This document shows positions 52,285 to 60,455 of a stretch of 64,000 nucleotides of DNA, in pieces. Origin of the DNA: Clostridia bacterium (GTDB lineage: Bacteria; Bacillota; Clostridia; Oscillospirales; Acutalibacteraceae); contig JAFNVC010000018.1 of NCBI GenBank assembly GCA_017379935.1, positions 62,001 to 126,000 on the forward strand. The letters run 5' to 3'. The notes under the pieces were generated by a model. It was not told the DNA's origin. It did not search any database and worked only from the letters and a program-made list of their open reading frames with translations. The translations under genes and the position numbers were made by a program. Each line of letters starts with the position of its first letter. The first letter of the stretch is position 1.

Positions 52285-52483
52285 GGCGTTGTACCCGTAA
52301 GGATACAACGCCAGTTTTATTCGCCATACGGCGACTTTTATTGCTTCGCAGTTTTATTGTGCTTCGCACAGTTATATTCGCTTCGCGAGTTTTGTGGCGA
52401 ATAAAATAACACTGAAACCGAAGGTTGCAATAAAACTTTCACATCAGTGAAAATAACACTCTGCCGTAAGGCAGAATAACACT
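52285..52483. repeat. Hairpin array A: eight short hairpins with alternating constant spacers
   Basis: Stem-loops at 52285-52312, 52321-52334, 52342-52350, 52358-52370, 52378-52388, 52416-52426, 52437-52452 and 52461-52474 have unrelated stem sequences and loops such as TTC, GAA, ATAC, ATCA and GTAA. The left half is spaced by AGTTTTATT or close variants (52313, 52334, 52350, 52370). The right half uses AATAACACT (52405, 52452, 52475) and AATAAAACT (52429), the last an exact reverse complement of the left spacer. No coding frame. It lies between the protease stop and the shared terminator, so it may be transcribed as 3' UTR. Confidence 0.85.
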
Positions 52484-52546
52484 TGATAAAAAATAAATTT
52501 TAATAGCGCACTTACTCACCACCAGAGGTGTAAGTGTAAAAAACGA

Positions 52547-52583
52547 GAGGTAACACAGTTTTATCTGTATCACCTCTTTTTTT
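52547..52583. terminator. Bidirectional terminator downstream of hairpin array A
   Basis: GAGGTAACACAG (52547-52558) pairs with 52565-52576 with two mismatched or wobble positions. T7 follows on + and CGTTTTTT on the minus strand. It lies between the protease gene and the convergent small membrane-protein gene. The rest of 52484-52702 is AT-rich, with a weak hairpin at about 52509-52536 and nothing else I can support. Confidence 0.8.
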
Positions 52584-52702
52584 CAGTCTCGTATCTTAAC
52601 AAGTAGGAAAAATGAATATAATAATTTTTCACTTCAGGATATCAACTATACTCATAACTAACTGCAACTGTACTGCTATCAGCAAAAGAGTGAAATTGTT
52701 TT

Positions 52703-53182
52703 TTATGTGTCCTTCCATTCTCTAATCTTTTTTATATTAGAAGCACTTAAACACCAAACAGTGTATTTTTTATTGTCGATGGTTTTGATAGTAACTTCAT
52801 TAGAAGAACCGACTTGACCAAATCTACGAACCGAACTTATAGATTTAATATGTTTTTTGTAAAACGCGGAACTTCCTGCCCATATTAGCCATTCGTCAGA
52901 AAGGTATAATGTGGTCTCTAAATGGTCAGCCTTTGTATCTTGAAATTCTACATTATAGATATGTTCCTGTTCTTTTATCATCTTTTTGAATCTTATCGTA
53001 TACAATGAAGCAACAGCAACGCATAGCATTGCCAAAACGAAGGGAACAAAGGAAATGATTATATCCTCTCGCACAACATTGTAAAATAAGGAAACAACGA
53101 ACAAAGGGACAAATACAATGACGGCGCAAAGGAATGCTAATTTCACATTTCGTTTGTGATAAAATTTAATATATTTTTTCAC
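52703..53182 (-). CDS. Small membrane protein with two helices and a cytosolic beta domain
   Basis: 159 residues. Two adjacent membrane helices (about residues 14-36 and 40-62) are followed by a soluble beta-rich domain (HLETTLYLSDEWLIWAGSSAFYKKHIKSISSV ... NKKYTVWCLSASNIKKI) reminiscent of bacterial PH-like/YcxB-type domains. GTG start at 53182 with only a G-run upstream, so the start is uncertain. AT-rich compared with surrounding housekeeping genes; alone on its strand next to the hairpin arrays. Unknown function. Confidence 0.62.
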   Translation of the reverse strand: MKKYIKFYHKRNVKLAFLCAVIVFVPLFVVSLFYNVVREDIIISFVPFVLAMLCVAVASLYTIRFKKMIKEQEHIYNVEFQDTKADHLETTLYLSDEWLIWAGSSAFYKKHIKSISSVRRFGQVGSSNEVTIKTIDNKKYTVWCLSASNIKKIREWKDT

Positions 53183-53253
53183 ACTCGCGACCCCCCTATA
53201 TTTTATTTATATTTATTTTAACATAAAAGTAAAATCTTTTCAACAGATACAAA

Positions 53254-53291
53254 AATCCCCACCGATTGCTCAATGGGGATTGCTTGTTTTA
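53254..53291. terminator. Terminator of the GPH symporter operon
   Basis: AATCCCCA (53254-53261) pairs with TGGGGATT (53274-53281) across a 12-base loop. On the minus strand ATTTTTG follows, placing it about 130 bases after the stop at 53415. The region 53282-53414 shows nothing else. Confidence 0.75.
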
Positions 53292-53414
53292 TTAGGTTTT
53301 GACTTACTTTATATCCCTGATATTAGCCCGTGGTACAACAAGTCGAGCGATAAAAACCGTCTTAAAACTATCCTTAAGAGTACGACTCCTACGCTGTCCT
53401 TTTTTATATCCGAT

Positions 53415-53906
53415 TCACTTGTTTAAATCCATCTGCATTTTGCTGAATTTCTGTCCCCACGCGTTTGCCCACGCTTCACAGTAGAGCTTGTAGTAGGAAA
53501 TGTTGTTCTTTTTTCTGTAGCCCTCGAAGCAGTTGCACCATATCATTGAGGGGATTGCGATAATAATGTAATAAAGCGGGCCGAGAAGAAGACACTGCCA
53601 TGTGTGGCCGTATTCGTGGATGCGGGTGTTATATGTCCAGACCTTGCTCTTGTGGTTATCGCGCATAAAGATGAACTGACCAAGTGAAAGTCCGCCCGAT
53701 TTCCACGGAAGATAGACTATATAGGAATATCCGAAGCGCTGCCAACGGCGCTTCTTTATTTTTGTGCAGAAGAGGAAGGCGATACCGCCGATGAGATTGA
53801 CGGGAAGTCCCCACGTCCACTGAATAAGGTAGAAGAAAAAGTCAATACAGTCGTTCTTGAAGCTTTTCTCTTTTTTGTCGGGATATTTTTTTGTAATATC
53901 AATCAT
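53415..53906 (-). CDS. Membrane protein with HEYGH metal-binding motif
   Basis: 163 residues. Hydrophobic segments at about residues 25-45 and 107-125. RIHEYGHTWQCLLLGPLYY contains a HExxH motif (about residues 95-99), as in a family of small membrane-associated putative metallopeptidases known mainly from Bacteroidetes and Firmicutes. FGYSYIVYLPWKSGGLSLGQFIFMRD lies before it. Catalysis is not proven. AAGGAGG upstream, and a four-base overlap with the symporter gene makes the pair one translational unit. Confidence 0.7.
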   Translation of the reverse strand: MIDITKKYPDKKEKSFKNDCIDFFFYLIQWTWGLPVNLIGGIAFLFCTKIKKRRWQRFGYSYIVYLPWKSGGLSLGQFIFMRDNHKSKVWTYNTRIHEYGHTWQCLLLGPLYYIIIAIPSMIWCNCFEGYRKKNNISYYKLYCEAWANAWGQKFSKMQMDLNK

Positions 53907-55549
53907 TTTGCTTCCTCCTTGAGCCTTTTTTGCTCTATAAGAATAATATATTCACCGTTTTCGTCCGTGTCAAGGAAGTGAGGCTCGTCATTGTTATCAG
54001 AGAGACCGAGCCAGGTGTTTTCGAGCCTCTGACCGGAGATGATTTCGCAACGCTTTTTCTGCTCATCGGTAAGAGTAACGCTTCCGTATTTGTGCTTCGT
54101 TGCGATAGCGGCGCGTATCATCGTGTGGTCCTCCTTCGTCATAGCGAAGCGCTTGAGGAGAATGAGTGAAACGATAGCCGCGATAATAGGGATAACGGCA
54201 ACACAGATGCGGACACCCATAACTGCGCTGTCCGTCTGAGCGAAAAGAGTATTTGTGCTTTTTTCGTATTCGGAGACGGTGTCACCCGTAACGAGACCGA
54301 AGCCCTGCAGAGTGAAGCCTACGAGAGCCGCCATAATACCGCTGATGCTCTTTTTGATAAGAGTGCTGAAGGTTGCGATAACGCCCTCTCTTCGTCTGCC
54401 CGTAATCATCTCGTCAACATCGGTAAGATCGGGGAAGATATTGGTGGAAACGAAGCCGAGACCTGACATACCGAAGGGGTAAAGAAGCATACTCAGCATC
54501 ATCAGTGCGCTCCAGATAATCGAGCCGCCCGACTGCATAATAAGTCCGATAGCAAGTCCTGCAACCATAAGCGGAGTGACGATATTACCGCACTTTTTCT
54601 TGCCGTGCTTCATCGTAAGCGCATAGTTGAGGGGGAATGCGGCAGCCTCCGCAACACCGGCAACGGCATTGAAAAGAGCGTAACCGCTGTACTGGTTCGC
54701 AAGATATTTTATGTAGTAAACCTTTGAGTTTGCGTAAAAGCCCGTTGAAAACTGATAAGCAAGGCTCATAAAGAAATACTGTCTGAAGGATTTGTTTTTG
54801 AAGACGAGAACATATTCGCGGATGATGTATCTGACATCCAGCTTTTCAACCTTGTTGCCAAGTGAGCTCGGCTCGCGCGTTGTTTTATATGTAAGGAAAA
54901 CTGCGATACCAAAGAATAATGACAGCACGATACCGATAACGAGGAAGGGTGATTTCGATGCTGAGGTGAGGTTATCGTTTGAACCGAAAGCTGAAAGAAT
55001 CAGAACAACAATACCGAAGGCAGGTACCATACCGGCGGAGTTGAAGAGATAGCCGACGGAGTTGTACTGCGTGCGCAGATTATATTCGGGTGCAAGCTCG
55101 GGGAGCATTGCCGTATGCGGCACGCCGATGACTGTATAAGCGGTTTTGTAGAGCATATAAACGATGACGAAATATGCCATAGCGATTGCGGGATTTTCCT
55201 TGCCGTTGAGACCGAAGGAATTCCACAGCAGGGTGTAGGAAATAACCATCAGCGGAATACCCCAGAGCAGATAGCGGCGGTGCTTACCCGTTTTTGAGCG
55301 TGTGCGGTCGGTGATGATACCCATAACGGGGTCGGTCACCGCATCCCACACCGTGGCGATCATAACGACGATACCGGCCTGATTAAGAGACAGGTTTACG
55401 ACGTCGGTCAGGAATACGGTGAAATACATACTGATGATGTATCCCGCGCCGCCCATATACATATTAGCGTAGCTGTAATTTATCATCGGCAGAATGGCGG
55501 ATCTGAAATCACCCTGAACACCGATGAGCTTTTTGATTTTTTCTCCCAT
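53903..55549 (-). CDS. Glycoside-pentoside-hexuronide (GPH) family cation symporter
   Basis: 548 residues with about twelve transmembrane segments, longer than the usual roughly 460 because of an extended cytosolic C-terminus. The MFS_2/GPH signature VWDAVTDPVMGIITDRTRSKTGKHRRYLLWG lies after helix 2. It imports a sugar or glycoside with Na+ or H+; the substrate cannot be told. CGAGGTGATAAT precedes the ATG. The HEYGH protein overlaps its end. No glycoside hydrolase is adjacent, so the usual clue to substrate is missing. Confidence 0.9.
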   Translation of the reverse strand: MGEKIKKLIGVQGDFRSAILPMINYSYANMYMGGAGYIISMYFTVFLTDVVNLSLNQAGIVVMIATVWDAVTDPVMGIITDRTRSKTGKHRRYLLWGIPLMVISYTLLWNSFGLNGKENPAIAMAYFVIVYMLYKTAYTVIGVPHTAMLPELAPEYNLRTQYNSVGYLFNSAGMVPAFGIVVLILSAFGSNDNLTSASKSPFLVIGIVLSLFFGIAVFLTYKTTREPSSLGNKVEKLDVRYIIREYVLVFKNKSFRQYFFMSLAYQFSTGFYANSKVYYIKYLANQYSGYALFNAVAGVAEAAAFPLNYALTMKHGKKKCGNIVTPLMVAGLAIGLIMQSGGSIIWSALMMLSMLLYPFGMSGLGFVSTNIFPDLTDVDEMITGRRREGVIATFSTLIKKSISGIMAALVGFTLQGFGLVTGDTVSEYEKSTNTLFAQTDSAVMGVRICVAVIPIIAAIVSLILLKRFAMTKEDHTMIRAAIATKHKYGSVTLTDEQKKRCEIISGQRLENTWLGLSDNNDEPHFLDTDENGEYIILIEQKRLKEEAK

Positions 55550-55590
55550 ATTATCACCTCGGGGATATATTGGATAATCCTGTTTTTAAA

Positions 55591-56523
55591 TTAAGTGTTG
55601 TGGTTCGCAAGTTCAGACAATCGATTGAGTGCTAATAGAAACCATTTTCTATTTTCTTCTTCAAGTATTTCTTCTGCACTGTATGCCCAATGATTAAAAT
55701 ATCTCCAACGGGAATATATTGCAGAACCAAGCAAGGATATGTCTGATATTTGGTCTATTATTAAATCCAGCTCTTTTGAGTTGTAGACGGCTTTACCATA
55801 TTTTTCTTGGAAAGCTTTACCGCAATCCATTTCGAAGCCAAGGCTATTACAATCATCTGCAAAATAAGAATCAACTAATTCAAGATAGTTTATATTTTTA
55901 TCTGAGAATTTTTTGATCCATTTTCTGGTAAAAATAAAAATTTTTTCAGATATCAAAGCTGAATGTAAATTCTTGGAAATTTTATACCATCTGTTTATAT
56001 AAGGGTCATTGCAAAGTTCAACATCATTTTCTACGAGTTCAATAAAAACTTGTGTTAATCCGTCCCATTCTTGGCAATTACCTTTCGGGAATAAATTCCA
56101 GTTTATTTCATCCAAAGAATAATTGGATTTTATTGAGTTGTTTTTCATTGAAGTAGTGACTCGGTTTTCAGGTCTATCTAATCCGCCTTTAGCAATAGGA
56201 ATGATATGATCGATAGTAGGAACGAAATCCCAATAGGCAGGATGTGTTTTAGTCATTTTCCAATGTGGATCGTACGGGAACTCGTTCGGAAAATAGCAAG
56301 ATATTATCTTTAAAAGACCGGGATTTATGAGCTTTTTTCCTGTATATCTATCAATAAATCCATCTGTTATGAATTGGAGCATCTTATCTTTTAAAGAATA
56401 TGAACGACTATGAATTTCTGTTGTTTGATGTGTATATTGGTTTTGAAGCAATTCCTTAGCGGCAGGCTTGTTGTTTTCTAACAACAAGAGCGCGATATTT
56501 TTAATAATTTCACTTTTGTCCAT
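55591..56523 (-). CDS. HNH endonuclease domain protein
   Basis: 310 residues, no signal or membrane segment. The HNH core is in the first half: PTIDHIIPIAKGGLDRPENRVTTSMKNNSIKSN, with D105/H106, N120 and N128/N129 as likely metal and catalytic positions, preceded by DRYTGKKLINPG, a frame like that of mobile-element HNH proteins. The C-terminal half is helical and unknown. Clearly AT-rich. Its start lies inside the end of the four-helix-bundle gene (14-base overlap), so the two are one unit, with a hairpin array upstream. It could be a homing-type or defence nuclease. Confidence 0.78.
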   Translation of the reverse strand: MDKSEIIKNIALLLLENNKPAAKELLQNQYTHQTTEIHSRSYSLKDKMLQFITDGFIDRYTGKKLINPGLLKIISCYFPNEFPYDPHWKMTKTHPAYWDFVPTIDHIIPIAKGGLDRPENRVTTSMKNNSIKSNYSLDEINWNLFPKGNCQEWDGLTQVFIELVENDVELCNDPYINRWYKISKNLHSALISEKIFIFTRKWIKKFSDKNINYLELVDSYFADDCNSLGFEMDCGKAFQEKYGKAVYNSKELDLIIDQISDISLLGSAIYSRWRYFNHWAYSAEEILEEENRKWFLLALNRLSELANHNT

Positions 56524-56872
56524 CTTGTTTTCCTTTTACGGTTGTAATCGAAGCAATCAAACGTCGGCGGATAGAGCCGCAGCTGTTGCGCAAATCCTTG
56601 TACGCTTTTTCTTCCATTTTTCCTTTTCTGAAAAGCAACTCGAGCCAATACTCCGTTTCAGAGCATTCTTTTAATGATATTTCCAATTTGTTCACAAAGT
56701 CAGCCTTGCTTTGCGCATATTTGGCTTCGTGAATATTTGCTCCGATTGATGAAGATGAACGAACAATCTGATTAGCATAAACAGTACAACCTTTCAGTTG
56801 GTCGCAAAAATCGGATATCTGTATTGCTAATTCGATAGCATCCTCGCGGAGTTGGTTTTTATTGTCTGCCAT
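56510..56872 (-). CDS. Four-helix bundle protein, 23S-rRNA-intervening-sequence (S23) family
   Basis: 120 residues, all helical. The hallmark QIVRSSSSIGANIHEAKYAQSKADFVNKLEISLKECSETEYWLELL identifies the family first found inside intervening sequences of 23S rRNA genes, related to the Avd accessory protein of diversity-generating retroelements. Members are small pentameric bundles thought to bind nucleic acid. No rRNA gene is in this window. Start ATG 56872 with AAAAGGAG upstream. It is followed by an overlapping HNH nuclease gene and preceded, 19 bases away, by hairpin array B, so the three look like one element. Confidence 0.9.
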   Translation of the reverse strand: MADNKNQLREDAIELAIQISDFCDQLKGCTVYANQIVRSSSSIGANIHEAKYAQSKADFVNKLEISLKECSETEYWLELLFRKGKMEEKAYKDLRNSCGSIRRRLIASITTVKGKQDGQK

Positions 56873-56890
56873 TGTATCAACTCCTTTTGG

Positions 56891-57142
56891 TCGATATGTT
56901 GCAAAGCAACTCGATATATAATCGCGAACGATTATTCGATATGTTTTTCGTGATACTCAAAACTCGATATGTTGCCGTTGGCAACGAGTGTCGATAGCTC
57001 CGCTAAAAACTCGCATTGCTTTTGAGCAATGCATATCGAGTACGAAGTACATATCGAGTGCACAGCACATATCGAGCGACGCTGCCCGCGGAGCATATCG
57101 ACGTTGAAACTATTGTTTGTTGAGACAAACAACAGTTTCAAC
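56891..57142. repeat. Hairpin array B: ten hairpins with TCGATAT / ATATCGA spacers
   Basis: Hairpins at about 56898-56910, 56918-56935, 56943-56963 (imperfect), 56971-56985, 56995-57005, 57013-57032, 57040-57050, 57058-57068, 57081-57094 (bulged) and 57103-57142. The left half is spaced by TCGATAT (56891, 56911, 56936, 56964, variant at 56991). The right half has the exact reverse complement ATATCGA (57033, 57051, 57069, 57095). Stem sequences differ from one another. It fills the gap between the rlmD-like gene and the four-helix-bundle gene; its last hairpin enters the former's coding end. Confidence 0.88.
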
Positions 57143-58282
57143 ATGATTCGTATGCGGGAACATATCCACGGGCTGGATTTTCTTGACCTTATATCCGTTT
57201 TTAATCAGATATTTAAGGTCGCGCTCCTGCGTTTCGGGGTTGCAGGAGACATAGACAATTTTCTTCGGGCTGAGTGTAACAACGCTTGAAAGAAAAGCCT
57301 CGTCACTGCCTGCGCGCGGAGGGTCCATAAACACGACGTCTGCCGTTCTGCCGTCTGCCGCCATATCCGTCATAAACTTTCCTGCATCTGCGCAGTAGAA
57401 TTTTATGTTTTGCGTTTCATTGCGCTTGGCATTGTTCTTTGCATCGAAAACGGCGTCCTTGTTTACCTCGACGGCAATAACCTCCTTCGCCTTCTGCGCG
57501 GCGATGATGCCGATTGTGCCTATTCCGCAGTAGGCGTCGATAACCGTCTCGTTGCCCGTGAGTCCTGCAAAATCAATCGCGGTTGAATAAAGCTTTTCTG
57601 TCTGTACGGGATTTATCTGATAAAAGGATTTTGCTGAGATTCTGAAAACACATCCGCAAAGAGTATCCTCAATCGTACCCTTGCCGTAGAGTACCTTTTC
57701 CGTCTCGCCGAGAACTAGGCTCGTATGCTCACGGTTGATATTCTGGATGATTGTTGTTATTTCGGGATGCTTTTTAAGAAGCTCCTTTACAAAAGCGTTC
57801 TTGCCGGGAAACATCGGTGTACCCGTGACGAGAACAACCATAACCTGTCCGCTTGTAAAGCCGCGCTTGACAAGCACGTGGCGCAGAAAGCCGACCCGAG
57901 TGTCCTCGTTGTAGGGGAGCATACGGTAGTGTCTCATCATATTGCGGATGGTGACGATGATTTCGTCCGCCTTTTTGTCCTCAAGACGGCACTCGTCAAC
58001 GCATACGATTCTGTGAGATTTTGACTGATAAACGCCCGAAATTATCTTGCCGCCCCTTGTCATTCCGAATGCCGCCTGCACCTTGTTGCGGTAATTGTAA
58101 GGGTTTTCCATACCGATAATATCCTCAACACGGCAGAACTTGCCGAGCAGGCGGATAACCTTCGCCTGCTTGTAGCTTAACTGTTCGGGGTAGGTGAGAT
58201 TCTGCAGCTGACAGCCTCCGCATTTTTTTGCAACGGGACAGAATTCAGCTTTTTTATGAGCGGTTGTGTTTCTTTTAGCCAT
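57110..58282 (-). CDS. 23S rRNA (uracil-5-)-methyltransferase, RlmD/TrmA family
   Basis: 390 residues. Makes 5-methyluridine in RNA with SAM. The iron-sulfur motif CPVAKKCGGCQLQ is at residues 15-27, without the N-terminal TRAM domain found in many homologues. SAM-site VIDAYCGIGTIG, then FMDPPRAGSDE and VYVSCNPETQERDL with the nucleophilic Cys. The C-terminus HVETVVCLNKQ is the normal family end. Which uridine is modified cannot be told. AAGGAG upstream; overlaps tex by eight bases. The last codons form one arm of a hairpin belonging to array B. Confidence 0.92.
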   Translation of the reverse strand: MAKRNTTAHKKAEFCPVAKKCGGCQLQNLTYPEQLSYKQAKVIRLLGKFCRVEDIIGMENPYNYRNKVQAAFGMTRGGKIISGVYQSKSHRIVCVDECRLEDKKADEIIVTIRNMMRHYRMLPYNEDTRVGFLRHVLVKRGFTSGQVMVVLVTGTPMFPGKNAFVKELLKKHPEITTIIQNINREHTSLVLGETEKVLYGKGTIEDTLCGCVFRISAKSFYQINPVQTEKLYSTAIDFAGLTGNETVIDAYCGIGTIGIIAAQKAKEVIAVEVNKDAVFDAKNNAKRNETQNIKFYCADAGKFMTDMAADGRTADVVFMDPPRAGSDEAFLSSVVTLSPKKIVYVSCNPETQERDLKYLIKNGYKVKKIQPVDMFPHTNHVETVVCLNKQ

Positions 58283-60437
58283 TTTTTGGCTCCTTCATTG
58301 TAAGTGAAATTCGTTTTTTGTTCGTGTCAACGGAAATTACCCATACGGTAACGACCTGACCGACCTTGAGCACCTCGGAGGGGTGCCTGATGAATTTATC
58401 TGTGATCTGTGAAATGTGAACAAGTCCGTCCTGATGAACGCCGATATCCACGAATGCGCCGAAGTCGATAACATTTCGTACGGTGCCCTGAAGCTCCATA
58501 CCCGGCTGAAGGTCGTTCATATCCATAACATCGGTGCGGAGCATCGGGGGCGGAAGCTCGTCACGCGGGTCGCGTCCCGGCTGTTTCAATTCCTTTATGA
58601 TGTCGAGCATCGTCGGCACACCTACGCCGATTTTTTCAGCGGCTGTTTCAATGCCGATTGCTTCGATTTTTTCTGAAAGTGTGTCCAGCTTACCTGCGGC
58701 GGCATCCTTTACGGTGTAACCGCAAAGCTCGAGAAGTGCCTTCGCGGCATCGTAGCTTTCGGGATGAACGCCCGTGTTATCAAGGAGATTCTTACTTTCC
58801 GCAACGCGCATAAAGCCTGCGCACTGCTCAAATGCCTTTGCGCCGAGCTTCGGCACCTTTTTAAGCTGTGCTCGGCTTGTGAATGCGCCGTTTTCCTCAC
58901 GGAATGCGACAATATTCTTTGCAACCGTGCTGTTGATGCCAGATACTCTTGTCAGAAGAGACGGTGAAGCGGTGTTGACGTCAACGCCGACATTGTTAAC
59001 CGCATCCTCAACAACGCCGTTGAGAGCGTTATCGAGCTCCTTCTTCGGCATATCGTGCTGATACTGACCGACGCCGATTGCCTTCGGGTCAATTTTTACA
59101 AGCTCCGCCAGGGGGTCCTGCAGACGGCGCGCGATAGAAACCGCGCTTCTGAGAGAAACATCAAACTGCGGAAATTCTTCTGCCGCCAATTTTGATGCAG
59201 AGTAGACGGAAGCGCCCGCCTCGCTGACAACCATATATGCTGTGTCACCGCCGATTTCCTTAAGAAGATTTGCGGTGAAAATCTCGGTTTCCTTTGAAGC
59301 TGTACCGTTGCCGATTGCGATAATCTTAACGCCGTAGCGCTTAATCATATTTTTAATAAGAGTTTTTGCACTTTCCTGCTGAGCGGCTGAATGTGTGATG
59401 TAAGCAACACCCGTGTCGAGCACTCTGCCCGTCTCGTCAACAACGGCAACCTTGCAGCCCGTTCTGTAGCCGGGGTCAAGTCCGAGCGTAACCTTGCCCT
59501 TTACGGGAGGCTGAAGCAGAAGCTCCTTGAGGTTGGAGGAAAAGACCTTGATTGCGGCTGCGGCGGCATTTTCCGTCAGCATTGAGCGGATTTCGCGCTC
59601 GATCGAGGGATAGATAAGTCTGTCATAAGCGTCTGCACCTGCATCGCGGACCGTGTCCGTGCAGAGAGAGCCGCTGTCGGAAAGTGTGACGGAGGTGATG
59701 ACGTTTGAGGCCTTCACCCTGTCAAGCTCAACGCTGACCTTGAGGAAGCCCTCGCGCTCACCGCGGTCGATTGCAAGAACTCTGTGACCTGCGATTTTAT
59801 CAACATGCTGTGAAAAATCATAATACTGCTCGTAAACGCTCTGCGCCGTTTCGTCGGATGCCTTAACGTTGACAACACCGAGAACGGTGAAGAGATTACG
59901 AAGTCGGCGGCGGATATCCGCATTGTCGGAGATATCCTCGGCAATAATATCCATAGCGCCCTGCAGAGCATCCTCTGCGGTGAGCACCTCTTTTTCTTCG
60001 TTTATATATTCCTGCGCAAGCTCGATTGCGGCGGGACTGTCCTTAAGCTGTGCATAAATAGCGGCGGCGAGCGGCTCAAGTCCCTTTTCGCGCGCAACGG
60101 AAGCGCGTGTCTTTCTCTTTGGCTTGAAGGGGCGGTAGATGTCCTCGATTTCTGCGAGAGTTACCGCCTTGTCGAGTGCGGCGGCGATTTCTTCCGTCAG
60201 CTTTTCCTGCGATTCAATGGAAGCGCGCACCTCTTCGCGGCGCTTGTCCAGATTGCGGAGGTATTCGAGTCTTTCGGAAATCTCACGAAGAGTCTGGTCG
60301 TCGAGAGTGCCGTGAGCCTCCTTACGGTAACGGGCGATGAACGGGATAGTGTTGCCGTCGTCGATAAGACCGACAACGTTCTCTACCTGCCACGATTGGA
60401 GTTTAAATTCATTGGTGAGTGCTGAAATAATATCCAT
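58275..60437 (-). CDS. tex: Tex family S1 RNA-binding protein
   Basis: 720 residues, full length. Nucleic-acid-binding transcription accessory factor. An N-terminal HTH region (NEFKLQSWQVENVVGLIDDGNTIPFIARYRKEAHG) comes first. A YqgF/RNase H-like domain follows (LGLDPGYRTGCKVAVVDETG), then helix-hairpin-helix (GVNTASPSLLTRVSGI and VPKLGAKAFEQCAGF) and a C-terminal S1 domain (GMELQGTVRNVIDFGAFVDIGVHQDGLVH). Acts in the cytosol. ACAGGAGAC precedes the ATG. It lies between dnaI and the rlmD-like gene in the leftward cluster. Confidence 0.96.
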   Translation of the reverse strand: MDIISALTNEFKLQSWQVENVVGLIDDGNTIPFIARYRKEAHGTLDDQTLREISERLEYLRNLDKRREEVRASIESQEKLTEEIAAALDKAVTLAEIEDIYRPFKPKRKTRASVAREKGLEPLAAAIYAQLKDSPAAIELAQEYINEEKEVLTAEDALQGAMDIIAEDISDNADIRRRLRNLFTVLGVVNVKASDETAQSVYEQYYDFSQHVDKIAGHRVLAIDRGEREGFLKVSVELDRVKASNVITSVTLSDSGSLCTDTVRDAGADAYDRLIYPSIEREIRSMLTENAAAAAIKVFSSNLKELLLQPPVKGKVTLGLDPGYRTGCKVAVVDETGRVLDTGVAYITHSAAQQESAKTLIKNMIKRYGVKIIAIGNGTASKETEIFTANLLKEIGGDTAYMVVSEAGASVYSASKLAAEEFPQFDVSLRSAVSIARRLQDPLAELVKIDPKAIGVGQYQHDMPKKELDNALNGVVEDAVNNVGVDVNTASPSLLTRVSGINSTVAKNIVAFREENGAFTSRAQLKKVPKLGAKAFEQCAGFMRVAESKNLLDNTGVHPESYDAAKALLELCGYTVKDAAAGKLDTLSEKIEAIGIETAAEKIGVGVPTMLDIIKELKQPGRDPRDELPPPMLRTDVMDMNDLQPGMELQGTVRNVIDFGAFVDIGVHQDGLVHISQITDKFIRHPSEVLKVGQVVTVWVISVDTNKKRISLTMKEPKNG

Positions 60438-60455
60438 AGTGTCTCCTGTAATATG

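Noticed and set aside
52285..57142. The two hairpin arrays as CRISPR arrays
   Set aside because: No direct repeats of 24-40 bases, no unique spacers of uniform length, inverted spacers instead, and no cas genes in the window.
55591..57142. Diversity-generating retroelement
   Set aside because: An Avd-like four-helix bundle is present, but there is no reverse transcriptase and no template/variable repeat pair in the window.
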